Positions 1 to 6,471 of a stretch of DNA of 6,588 bases are shown here, in pieces. Source of the DNA: Thermoplasmatales archaeon UBA582 (GTDB lineage: Archaea > Thermoplasmatota > Thermoplasmata > Thermoplasmatales > Thermoplasmataceae); the NCBI GenBank assembly GCA_002502705.1, contig DAQB01000038.1:28610-35197 (forward strand), given 5' to 3'. Position 1 is the stretch's first letter. Every line of letters begins with the position of its first letter. The notes below the pieces were generated by a model. That model was not told the origin of the DNA and made no database searches. It saw only the letters and a program-made list of their open reading frames with translations. Both the position numbers and the translations under genes were made by a program.

Positions 1-806
1 CACTTAAAGGAACAACCAAGGCATTCACTGAGTGGGTTGTTGAAACACGAAATCATAAAGGTCAGGCGAAAGTCTCTTCCATGATGAGAACTTTACTTTC
101 TGGATACGCGGACAACACAGACAGGGTCCAAGACGCATATTCGATAAGATGCATCCCTCAGGTCCACGGGGCTGTCCTTGATACATTGGATTACTGCAGT
201 TCCATTCTGGAACGAGAGGTCAATTCTGTAACAGACAATCCTATCCTCAATGAGGAAGAGGTGATTTCAGCCGGAAATTTCCATGGGGAACCTGTAGCAC
301 TGGCATCCGATTTTCTGTCAATAGCACTGACTGATCTTGGAAACATAGCAGAGAGGAGGATCTTCCGGCTTACCGACAGCAGTCTCAGCGGTCTTCCTCC
401 ATTCCTGACAGAGAAAAGTGGGCTCAATTCTGGTATGATGATTCCGCAATACACGGCAGCTTCCCTCTGTAACATGAATAAGGTGCTTGCGCATCCGGCG
501 TCGTCGGATACTATACCCACCTCTGCAAATCAGGAGGATCATGTAAGCATGGGAATGAACAGCGCATTGAAGCTTTCAGAGATCATTAAAAACCTTGAAT
601 CCATTGTATCAATTGAGTTTCTTGCAGCTGCACAGGCGGCCGATCTTTCAGGAGTTGAATTATCAGCATCGGGTAAGAGAATATTGCATGTTATCAGGAA
701 AAACGTTAAGCATTTAGATGATGACAGGGAACAGCGTTCTGACATCGTAAAGATGCTGGAATTAATGAGATCAGAGGAATTTAATTCGTTGCTCCCTGAA
801 CTATGA
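1..806 (+). CDS. hutH: Histidine ammonia-lyase, C-terminal part (5' end cut by window)
   Basis: The enzyme deaminates L-histidine to urocanate and ammonia, the first step of histidine catabolism in the cytoplasm. The reading frame is open from position 3 to the TGA at 804-806, giving about 267 residues of a family usually near 500. The ATG at 81 is internal, because the residues before it (LKGTTKAF, nt 3-26) already match the family. Visible signatures are VQDAYSIRC (nt 126-152), matching the Q277/Y280/R283 region of Pseudomonas HutH; GNFHGEP (F329 equivalent at nt 279-281); AHPASSDTIPTSANQEDHVSM, whose Glu at nt 534-536 corresponds to the catalytic E414; and a DDDREQRSDI tail. Spacing between these sites matches Pseudomonas HutH to within two residues. 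The Ala-Ser-Gly triad that forms the MIO cofactor lies off the left edge, so activity cannot be confirmed. The PAL and TAL relatives are unlikely given the strongly HutH-type motifs. No other hut gene is visible. Confidence 0.95.
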   Translation, partial: LKGTTKAFTEWVVETRNHKGQAKVSSMMRTLLSGYADNTDRVQDAYSIRCIPQVHGAVLDTLDYCSSILEREVNSVTDNPILNEEEVISAGNFHGEPVALASDFLSIALTDLGNIAERRIFRLTDSSLSGLPPFLTEKSGLNSGMMIPQYTAASLCNMNKVLAHPASSDTIPTSANQEDHVSMGMNSALKLSEIIKNLESIVSIEFLAAAQAADLSGVELSASGKRILHVIRKNVKHLDDDREQRSDIVKMLELMRSEEFNSLLPEL

Positions 807-849
807 AATTTTTGCATAATAGATAACAAAGCAAGAATTACTTCTGATC

Positions 850-873
850 TCTAAAAAAGGCAATTGTTTTAGA
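850..873. repeat. Inverted repeat, 7-bp arms, downstream of hutH
   Basis: TCTAAAA (850-856) and TTTTAGA (867-873) are exact reverse complements around a 10-nt spacer. With one mismatch the pairing extends by two more base pairs outward. The element lies 44 nt past the hutH stop. It could be a weak terminator hairpin or a protein-binding site. The arms are AT-rich, so chance is a real possibility. Confidence 0.4.
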
Positions 874-915
874 TATTCGACCTGCTCTCAATTTAAAACG
901 GATATATTTTGTGAA

Positions 916-927
916 ATGATATATCAT
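916..927. repeat. Perfect 12-bp palindrome ATGATATATCAT
   Basis: The sequence equals its own reverse complement over 12 bases and does not extend further. It lies about 117 nt upstream of the thrS start and just after the TATA-like stretch GGATATATTTT (900-910). Its position and symmetry suit a dimeric transcription-factor site, but there is no second copy in the window to support this. Confidence 0.4.
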
Positions 928-1012
928 GTCGAGTCTCTCTCGCAGGATTGGCTGGAAATCGCCACTATTTTTTAAAAGAAACTATCCAGTTTCGTCCGGA
1001 TCAAAGTGCATC

Positions 1013-1023
1013 AAATATTTATA
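1013..1023 (+). promoter_or_regulatory. Archaeal TATA box (box A) of thrS
   Basis: AAATATTTATA is a good match to the archaeal box A. Its TTTATA core is centred about 23-24 nt before the thrS ATG at 1044. Archaeal transcription usually starts about 25 nt downstream of the box centre, so the start should fall on or next to the ATG. No SD sequence precedes the ATG, which agrees with a leaderless mRNA. Confidence 0.65.
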
Positions 1024-1043
1024 CGCAATGAAATTGCACCTCA

Positions 1044-3050
1044 ATGACCAAAGAAGAAGGCAGTGTAGCAATAAAAAAAGGGCAGTTGTTTTCTGATCTC
1101 GTTAAGAACGATCGCGACTGCATAGCAGCAAAATTCCAAGGTGTTCTTTATGATCTTTCATCTGAATCTCCAGGTAACGGGCTTTTTGAAAAGATATCTA
1201 TACATTCAAAAGATGGCATGAAGATCTTAAGGCACTCTGCCGCACATCTGACTGCACAGGCGGTAATGCACCTGTATCCAAAAGCTCTCCTCAACGCCGG
1301 TCCACCAACCGAAGACGGTTTTTATTATGATATCATGATGGACCCTATTTCTTCCGACGATCTTGTAAAAATAGAAGAGGAGATGAAAAAAATAGCCTCT
1401 GAGGATCTAAAGATCGAGAGGATAATTTTTTCAAAGGATGAACTTTTGAATAAATTTGCATACAATAAATTCAAGATTGACAAGATAAGAGATAATGTTC
1501 CGGATCATGGAAGTTCTTCCGTTTACAGGCAGGGCGATTTCATTGATTTCTGCACCGGACCGCATGTTCCGTCTACCGGCTACCTGAAACATGTCAAGCT
1601 TTTGTCGCTTGCTTCAACAAATTACAAGGGCGATGAATCACTTGAGAAGATGGTAAGGATTTATGGAACCGTTCAGCCGACAGAGAAGGATCTCAGATCA
1701 TACCTGGCGATGAGGGAGGAAGCACTGAAGAGGGATCATAGAAAAGTGGGGCAGGAGCTTGATCTATTTGTTTTCAATTCCGAGCGTGCACCAGGCTTCC
1801 CGCTCTATACACCGAATGGTACCGTAATACGAAACGAGCTCATTGCATACATGAAGGAGCTTAATACAAGAAATGGATGGCAGGAGGTCACAACACCGCA
1901 TATTTTCAGGGATACAATGTGGAAACAGTCAGGACATTATGCAAAGTACAAGGAGAACATGTATACATTCTCGCTCGCTGACGGCACCGGATATGCAGTG
2001 AAGCCAATGAACTGCCCAGGGCATATCACGATATTCGAGCGAGAACCCCATAGCTATAGAGATCTTCCGGTCAAGTATTCTGAACCTGGACAGGTATACA
2101 GGTATGAAAAATCCGGCGAGGTTGGAGGATTAACAAGACCGAGAACATTCACAATCGACGACGGCCATGGTTTCATGATGCCGGAGCAGCTTGTAGATGA
2201 AATCGGCTCAATAATACGGATGACAATCGAAACTTTCAGGCTCCTTGGAGAGAGCAGGCTTGAGTTTGAGCTGAGTGTGATGGATGAGGATCATCTCGAG
2301 AATTACCTTATAAGTTACGAATGCAAAAAGTGCGGTTCCAAGTTCGAGGCGAGGAAGGTAGTTTCATCCAACAGCTTACAATGTCCAACCTGTGGCTCGC
2401 CGGATGTTGAACCGGATCTGAGCAAATGGAGACAGGCGACCGAGAGTCTCAGAACAGCACTCGCTAAAGCAGGAATAAAGTATGAGGAGCTCAAGGGTGA
2501 GGCTGCTTTTTATGGACCAAAGATCGATGTTCATGCAAGCGATGCGATAGGAAGGATGTGGCAGTGCTCGACCATTCAAGTTGATTTCATGCTTCCGGTA
2601 AATTTCAACCTTGAATATGTCAATAGAGAGGGCAAAAAGGAGAATGTCGTAATGATCCACAGGGCAGTCTTCGGAAGTTACGAAAGATTCATCGCCATCC
2701 TGCTAGAGAATTTTGCCGGCAAGCTTCCCACATGGATTGCGCCAGTGCAGGTATTTATAGCGCCCGTTTCTGAAAAATACAACGATTACGCCAGATCCAT
2801 TAATGATCACCTTTTAAAGGAGGGATTGCGTTCTGTCGTGAATGCGGATTCAGAAACGCTCAATAAAAAATTAAAGATGATCAGGGAGAAAAGGCCTTCC
2901 TATATCCTGGTAATAGGCGAGAGGGAAGCTGATACATCTTCACTCACTGTGAGGAATCGTAAGGATAAGCAGCAGACTGTACCAATGGATGTTTTTGTTG
3001 ATAAGATAAAAAAGGAGATATCTGACAGGTCGATAGAGCAGTATCTATAA
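1044..3050 (+). CDS. thrS: Threonyl-tRNA synthetase, bacterial-type editing domain, with zinc-ribbon insertion
   Basis: Class II synthetase, 668 aa, charging tRNA-Thr in the cytoplasm. Domains in order: a shortened TGS domain (about 1-55); a bacterial N2-type editing domain with HxxxH (H64, H68) and DFCTGPH (D168, C170, H174), which clears Ser-tRNA-Thr in characterised enzymes; a catalytic core with zinc ligands C324, H375 and H539, motif 2 Arg R353 and motif 3 Arg R548; and an anticodon-binding domain from about 565. Spacing C324-H375 (51) equals E. coli (C334-H385). H375 to H539 is 164 residues against 126 in E. coli, so about 38 residues are inserted, and these hold CKKC and CPTC. The start is secure: the first in-frame codon upstream that matters is TGA at 1029-1031, and ATG 1044 is the first start after it. 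Transcription is probably leaderless. The gene ends flush against convergent etfA. Confidence 0.97.
   Translation: MTKEEGSVAIKKGQLFSDLVKNDRDCIAAKFQGVLYDLSSESPGNGLFEKISIHSKDGMKILRHSAAHLTAQAVMHLYPKALLNAGPPTEDGFYYDIMMDPISSDDLVKIEEEMKKIASEDLKIERIIFSKDELLNKFAYNKFKIDKIRDNVPDHGSSSVYRQGDFIDFCTGPHVPSTGYLKHVKLLSLASTNYKGDESLEKMVRIYGTVQPTEKDLRSYLAMREEALKRDHRKVGQELDLFVFNSERAPGFPLYTPNGTVIRNELIAYMKELNTRNGWQEVTTPHIFRDTMWKQSGHYAKYKENMYTFSLADGTGYAVKPMNCPGHITIFEREPHSYRDLPVKYSEPGQVYRYEKSGEVGGLTRPRTFTIDDGHGFMMPEQLVDEIGSIIRMTIETFRLLGESRLEFELSVMDEDHLENYLISYECKKCGSKFEARKVVSSNSLQCPTCGSPDVEPDLSKWRQATESLRTALAKAGIKYEELKGEAAFYGPKIDVHASDAIGRMWQCSTIQVDFMLPVNFNLEYVNREGKKENVVMIHRAVFGSYERFIAILLENFAGKLPTWIAPVQVFIAPVSEKYNDYARSINDHLLKEGLRSVVNADSETLNKKLKMIREKRPSYILVIGEREADTSSLTVRNRKDKQQTVPMDVFVDKIKKEISDRSIEQYL
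2322..2393 (+). other. Zinc-ribbon-like insertion inside ThrRS (residues 427-450)
   Basis: The encoded segment has C427-x2-C430, then 16 residues, then C447-x2-C450, the spacing of a compact four-cysteine zinc ribbon. It lies between the motif 2 and motif 3 regions of the catalytic domain, between the strand ending ELSVMDEDH and the conserved stretch KWRQATESLRTAL. This matches the place and approximate size of the 38-residue excess over E. coli ThrRS. Zinc binding is inferred from cysteine spacing alone. Confidence 0.7.
3008..3013 (-). terminator. Possible oligo-T terminator for the fixCX-etfBA operon
   Basis: On the minus strand this is T6, in CCTTTTTTATC, 38-43 nt beyond the etfA stop. 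Archaeal RNA polymerase often terminates at such oligo-T tracts without a hairpin. Because the genes converge with no gap, the site lies inside the last codons of thrS. It is the nearest T-run past etfA, but no termination data exist here. Confidence 0.35.
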
Positions 3051-4100
3051 TTATGATGATGGGGCTGCGACCTGGGCAGTGACTTTCTTAATCTCCTCTG
3101 TAAGCTTTGGGATTGCCTTGTACAGATCTGCATTTATGAAGTAGTCTGAATATTTCACGATAGGAGCCTCAGGATCTGTATTTATAGATATTATTGTCTC
3201 ACTTGCCTTCATGCCGACAATATGCTGTATCTTTCCAGAAATACCTGCTGCAATGTAGAGATGCGGTCTCACAGTCTGCCCGGTCTGACCAACCTGATGC
3301 TCATATGGAATCCACCCAAGATCGACGACAGGCCTCGATGCGCCAACCTCTCCTCCCAGAGCTTCCGCCAGTTCCTGGACTATCTTGAAACCAGCAGGCT
3401 TGCCCAGGCCCAGGCCGCCAGATACAATAATCTTTGAACTGGTCAGATCAAGACGGTCTTTCTTCTTGAATTCAAGTGTTTTGTGATCCTGCGCCAGCTT
3501 CGCCATCTTTACCTTTTTGATCCTGACGTCGCAATCGGGCTTTTCGACCTGCTGGGGCAGTTTGTAACTGCCAGGCCTTGACGTTATCATCTGTGGCCTG
3601 TGCTTTTTGCAGAGAATCTGATCGATTGTCTTATCCCCAAATGATGGTCTCCATGCAATAAGGAGCCTGTTCTGAACATCAGCATCCAGTTCAATACAGT
3701 CTGCAGCAACGCCTGTCTTGCACCTTATGGCAATCCTTGAAACAAGATCCCTTCCCTCCCTGCTTCCTGAGATCAGGAAAATACTTGGTTTGTGCTCGAA
3801 CACGAATGATGATATGAATTCAGTATAGGCAACACTGGAGAATCCAGAATAATCAGTTACGTCCGCTCCAAGAAAGATCTGGCAGCCGTATGATGCAGCC
3901 TCGTCGGCAATTTTTTTCAACCCCTTGCCGACCGCCACCCCAACTACCTTGTCTCCAAGTTTTTCAGCGAGCTCACGACCCTTTCCGAGCATCTCAAGTG
4001 ATCCTTTTGTGATGTGTTCATTCCTGATTTCAAGATAGACGAAAACATCATGATAATCATTCGGGTTTTCTGGAGGCACGCAGTTTATCAGTTCCACCAA
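3051..4100 (-). CDS. etfA: Electron transfer flavoprotein alpha subunit (FixB type)
   Basis: The alpha subunit pairs with EtfB and holds the electron-shuttling FAD. The protein is 349 aa. The N-terminal Rossmann-like domain (about 18-190) includes GREGRDLVSRIA and RPSFGDK (151-157). The C-terminal FAD domain (about 220-345) shows SGGLGLG (227-233), SRPVVD (255-260), GQTGQT (271-276) and the family signature LYIAAGISGKIQH (281-293) followed by IISIN (303-307). Ser305 is the only departure from the PROSITE-type pattern, which has Ala there. The start is probably TTG at 4100: an SD AGGAGGCGA (4115-4107) lies 6 nt upstream, and it follows the etfB stop by 2 nt. GTG at 4097 is a near-equal alternative. 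This leaves about 17 residues before the first conserved strand (DVFVYLEI). The gene is last in the operon and converges on thrS with no gap. Confidence 0.95.
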   Translation of the reverse strand: MVELINCVPPENPNDYHDVFVYLEIRNEHITKGSLEMLGKGRELAEKLGDKVVGVAVGKGLKKIADEAASYGCQIFLGADVTDYSGFSSVAYTEFISSFVFEHKPSIFLISGSREGRDLVSRIAIRCKTGVAADCIELDADVQNRLLIAWRPSFGDKTIDQILCKKHRPQMITSRPGSYKLPQQVEKPDCDVRIKKVKMAKLAQDHKTLEFKKKDRLDLTSSKIIVSGGLGLGKPAGFKIVQELAEALGGEVGASRPVVDLGWIPYEHQVGQTGQTVRPHLYIAAGISGKIQHIVGMKASETIISINTDPEAPIVKYSDYFINADLYKAIPKLTEEIKKVTAQVAAPSS

Positions 4101-4102
4101 AA

Positions 4103-4894
4103 TCAGTCGCCTCCTGTTGAAATAACTCCGTTTTTCACAAGTTCATTTACAAGATCAGGTATCTCTTCGAGCTTGATAATCTTGGACGCTCTTTTCCGCT
4201 CTTCCGGGATCTTCAAAGCTCCAACAAGTGTTGGCGATCCTTTGAGGCCCACCCAGTCAGGTGGAAGTGAAAGTGTGTCATGATCCCATTTTTCAATTCC
4301 CTTTCTTATGGCGTCCACTTTTTTTCTCAGAGAGGAGTGACGCGGTATGTTTGCGTTTATCATAACAGTGACAAGAAGGGGTGGTCTGGCACTAACGACC
4401 TCTATTCCATCCTCAAGCTCCCTCTCACCAATGAGCATTTCACCCTCAATTTTTGTGTTTATCGTATATGTGACCTGATCTATGCCAAGGAATTCGGCTA
4501 CCCCTGGGCCGACGTGACCGGTACCTGAATCGGTGGTACTTTCGCCTGCAAATATAAGATCGAATTCACCCAGCTTCTTGATGGCAGCTGCAAGTGTCAA
4601 TGAAGTTGCATATGTATCAGCAGCTGCAAATACCCTGTCAGTTATCAATATACCCCTGTCGGCTCCTCTGCCCATGCATTCTATTATTGCATTTTCGGCC
4701 TGTGGGGGACCCATTGATATAATTGTTATCTCTCCTCCAACAGCCTCCTTGATCCGCAGTGCTGCCTCGAGTGCATTCTCATCAGAAGGGTTTATGATAC
4801 CTCTTGCCTGTGATCTGTTCAGCGTGAATTTAACCGGGTCAATGAAGATTTCCTCCGCATCCGGCACCTGCTTTATCATAACAACTATCTTCAT
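4103..4894 (-). CDS. etfB: Electron transfer flavoprotein beta subunit (FixA type)
   Basis: The partner of EtfA. In bifurcating ETFs it binds the second flavin and NADH; in canonical ETFs it binds AMP instead. From ATG 4894 the protein is 263 aa, normal for the family. Visible: MKIVVMIKQVPD at the start, NPSDENALEAALRIKE (35-50), ADTYATS (92-98), AGESTTDSGTGHVGPG (116-131, the nucleotide loop), and a full match to the ETF-beta signature pattern from G156 to T176 (key residues R158, E161, D162, G163, E165, P172). A GTG at 4903 would add three residues, but that GTG is part of the SD GAGGTGAT (4906-4899), so ATG 4894 is preferred. The loop sequence resembles archaeal and bifurcating ETFs more than mitochondrial ones by eye; this needs alignment. 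Ten nt separate it from fixX. Confidence 0.95.
   Translation of the reverse strand: MKIVVMIKQVPDAEEIFIDPVKFTLNRSQARGIINPSDENALEAALRIKEAVGGEITIISMGPPQAENAIIECMGRGADRGILITDRVFAAADTYATSLTLAAAIKKLGEFDLIFAGESTTDSGTGHVGPGVAEFLGIDQVTYTINTKIEGEMLIGERELEDGIEVVSARPPLLVTVMINANIPRHSSLRKKVDAIRKGIEKWDHDTLSLPPDWVGLKGSPTLVGALKIPEERKRASKIIKLEEIPDLVNELVKNGVISTGGD
4106..4115 (-). promoter_or_regulatory. Ribosome binding site of etfA (inside etfB 3' end)
   Basis: On the minus strand AGGAGGCGAC lies in the last codons of etfB and differs by one base from the ideal AGGAGGTGA. It is placed 6 nt before TTG 4100 and 9 nt before GTG 4097. It supports a non-ATG start and translational coupling to etfB. Confidence 0.7.
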
Positions 4895-4898
4895 TTCA

Positions 4899-4906
4899 AT
4901 CACCTC
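4899..4906 (-). promoter_or_regulatory. Ribosome binding site of etfB, decides the start codon
   Basis: GAGGTGAT on the minus strand is an eight-base match to the complement of the archaeal 16S rRNA 3' end, with 4 nt between it and ATG 4894. It overlaps the fixX stop codon (TGA, 4907-4905), implying coupled translation, and it contains the GTG that could be mistaken for the start. Confidence 0.75.
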
Positions 4907-5177
4907 ATCCGAATTTGTATTTCACTCCATGGCCACCTTTTGGATTTGACCAGGAGACGGACCCATGTGAACATGCAACTATACATGTTCCACACTCCAC
5001 ACAATCTTCATATTTGAAATTCAATTTGCCCTCTATCAGAGTATAGCATTTCGCCGGGCAGGCAAACGTGCAGAAATGATCCGGACAGGTTTCACATATG
5101 TTCGGATTTACCGTAATGTGCTCATAACTCTTGTCTGTCTTGTAGTTCAATAAAGCCAGTTTTTCTTCTATTTCCAT
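4905..5177 (-). CDS. fixX: Ferredoxin-like protein FixX (ETF:quinone oxidoreductase Fe-S subunit)
   Basis: A 90-aa iron-sulfur protein that works with FixC, equivalent to the C-terminal ferredoxin domain of mitochondrial ETF-QO. Nine cysteines are present: C28, C31, C36, C40, C44, C59, C62, C65 and C69. The second half has the classic C59-x2-C62-G-x-C65-x3-C69 pattern, and C40 is followed by Pro as in [4Fe-4S] ferredoxins. Together the cysteines could bind two clusters. FixX family marks are HITVNP, CTFACPAKCYTL and the C-terminal VSWSNPKGGHGVKYKFG. The start is ATG 5177, with SD AGGAGGT at 5190-5184, 6 nt upstream. The gene begins 1 nt after the fixC stop and precedes etfB by 10 nt. Confidence 0.95.
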   Translation of the reverse strand: MEIEEKLALLNYKTDKSYEHITVNPNICETCPDHFCTFACPAKCYTLIEGKLNFKYEDCVECGTCIVACSHGSVSWSNPKGGHGVKYKFG

Positions 5178-5178
5178 T

Positions 5179-6471
5179 TTACAACCTCCTTAATGCCCTG
5201 TATGCTTCAATTATTAAATCTGATTTTGAATATTTAGATTCCCTGATTGAATCCATCAAGATGCTGGAAAGATGCTCCTTTGGCTGTCCTGTCTCATTGA
5301 ACATCCTGAATAATACATTTTCAGCTATTCCAGGGACAGCTTTGTGCATTAAATTACTCCAGGTAACATTCTCTATCCCTCTGAATGTATTCATATCCTT
5401 CAAAACATAATTGGCAGAAAGGTTCGTGTCGTATGATGACAGGAAATCTGATGAATAGTTGTTCTTTGCCTTTGCTGCGATAGCAGTCTCGGCAGCTGCA
5501 ATGCCGGATGAAATTGCATAGTTCATCCCCTGAATAACGAGGCCGTTGCTGAAGGTAAGCCCTGCCGAGTCTCCGGCAATCATATAACCGTTTCCACTCA
5601 ATTTGGGAACTGAATTTATTCCACCCTCGCATACAAGGTGAGCACTGTATTCCTCCACTTTGCCGCCTTCTATGTATGGCTGTATGAACGGATGAGAAGC
5701 AAACTGTTCCATTATGTTGAAAGAATATGTGCTGTTGTTTTCTCTCAGTCCTGACATGTTGACAACAATACCAAGCGAGATTGTGTCCTTGTTTGTGTAC
5801 ATAAAAGCACCTGCCTTTACGGTCCCCTGAAGAAACCCGAGAACGTATTCGCCTGCAAAGCCCTGATTCCCGCGAAGGTTGAACCTTTCGTTAATGGTTG
5901 ATTCCGGCAGCCTTATTACCTGCTTTATACCGATAGCAATGTCCTGATCGTCGATTGGTTTCCTCACACCTGAATCTATGGCGACCCTTGGATTAGCACC
6001 TTCCGCAAGGATTACGACATCCGATGTGATAGTGTCACCATCTTGCTGAACACCTATTACCCTGTCACCATCAAAGGCAAGCTTGTCAACTGTTACACCG
6101 GTAACCAGGGTGGCGCCGGAACTTTTTGCTTTGTTTGCAAGAAACTGATCGAGTTTCGCTCTAAGCACGGAATAACCTGTCTTTGATGCCTCCAGTTTCT
6201 TTGACCTGAAATCTATCGATATCATTGAATCCGTGGTAAGGAAGCCTGTACCTTTTGCGGTTATGTATCTTTCAAGGGGTGCATTCTTTTCCCAGTCCGG
6301 AACAATTGCAGAAAGATCCTTGCCCCACAGGATTCCGCCTGAGACATTCTTGCTTCCAGGCGGATCAGACCTCTCGACAAGTAAAACATTAAGTCCTGAA
6401 GAAGCCCTTTTAATGGCAGATGATGAACCGGCTGGACCGCCTCCAACAACTATGGCATCAAATTCACTCAT
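5179..6471 (-). CDS. fixC: FixC, FAD-dependent ETF:quinone oxidoreductase subunit
   Basis: A 430-aa flavoprotein of the FixC/ETF-QO/geranylgeranyl reductase superfamily. It accepts electrons from the ETF and passes them to the quinone pool, probably at the inner face of the membrane. No transmembrane segment is evident. Visible: the dinucleotide fold IVVGGGPAGSSSA (7-19) with acidic E33 ending strand 2, GYSVLRAKLDQFLANKA (99-115), AEGANPRVA (156-164) and the FAD ribityl-binding MIAGDSAGL (297-305). A geranylgeranyl reductase is the main alternative for such a sequence, but fixX and etfBA directly downstream decide for FixC. It lacks the C-terminal ferredoxin domain of mitochondrial ETF-QO, which FixX supplies. 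The start is ATG 6471. No SD precedes it, and a TATA-like element about 25 nt upstream suggests a leaderless transcript with fixC as first gene of the operon. Confidence 0.93.
   Translation of the reverse strand: MSEFDAIVVGGGPAGSSSAIKRASSGLNVLLVERSDPPGSKNVSGGILWGKDLSAIVPDWEKNAPLERYITAKGTGFLTTDSMISIDFRSKKLEASKTGYSVLRAKLDQFLANKAKSSGATLVTGVTVDKLAFDGDRVIGVQQDGDTITSDVVILAEGANPRVAIDSGVRKPIDDQDIAIGIKQVIRLPESTINERFNLRGNQGFAGEYVLGFLQGTVKAGAFMYTNKDTISLGIVVNMSGLRENNSTYSFNIMEQFASHPFIQPYIEGGKVEEYSAHLVCEGGINSVPKLSGNGYMIAGDSAGLTFSNGLVIQGMNYAISSGIAAAETAIAAKAKNNYSSDFLSSYDTNLSANYVLKDMNTFRGIENVTWSNLMHKAVPGIAENVLFRMFNETGQPKEHLSSILMDSIRESKYSKSDLIIEAYRALRRL
5184..5191 (-). promoter_or_regulatory. Ribosome binding site of fixX (inside fixC 3' end)
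   Basis: AAGGAGGT on the minus strand is a near-perfect archaeal SD, 6 nt before ATG 5177. It lies in the last arginine-leucine codons of fixC and overlaps no alternative start. It contrasts with fixC itself, which has none. Confidence 0.75.

Larger units (their letters stand above)
807..1043. other. Intergenic region between hutH and thrS
   Basis: These 237 nt contain no convincing gene. They begin with a T5 run right after the hutH stop (809-813), which may help end hutH transcription. They also hold a 7-bp inverted repeat (850-873), TATA-like stretches at 891-910, a perfect 12-bp palindrome (916-927), a T6 run (968-973) and the proximal thrS promoter (1013-1023). The length is large compared with the 1-10 nt gaps elsewhere in the window, so it may carry regulation, but no known riboswitch fold was recognised. 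Confidence 0.7.

Noticed and set aside
191..829. Three minus-strand open frames inside hutH
   Set aside because: They lie opposite a clearly conserved gene, have no SD or TATA element, and show no recognisable protein motif.
916..975. 19-codon mini-ORF upstream of thrS, considered as a leader peptide
   Set aside because: It has no SD and no TATA element at the right distance. It contains no Thr-codon run (one Thr only), so attenuation is not supported.
1025..1037. Small inverted repeat GCAAT-GAA-ATTGC before the thrS start
   Set aside because: The arms are only 5 bp, and it lies between the TATA box and the predicted transcription start. Chance is sufficient to explain it.
2376..2660. 94-codon minus-strand frame inside thrS
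   Set aside because: It is antisense to the motif 3 region, whose conservation explains the open frame. No start signals are seen.
3194..3437. Two overlapping plus-strand frames opposite etfA
   Set aside because: They overlap each other and the conserved FAD domain of etfA. They have no SD and no recognisable product.
4533..4949. 138-codon plus-strand frame opposite etfB
   Set aside because: The frame is open because of the codon bias of etfB on the other strand. Its composition is low-complexity Ser/Ala/Ile and no family is recognised.
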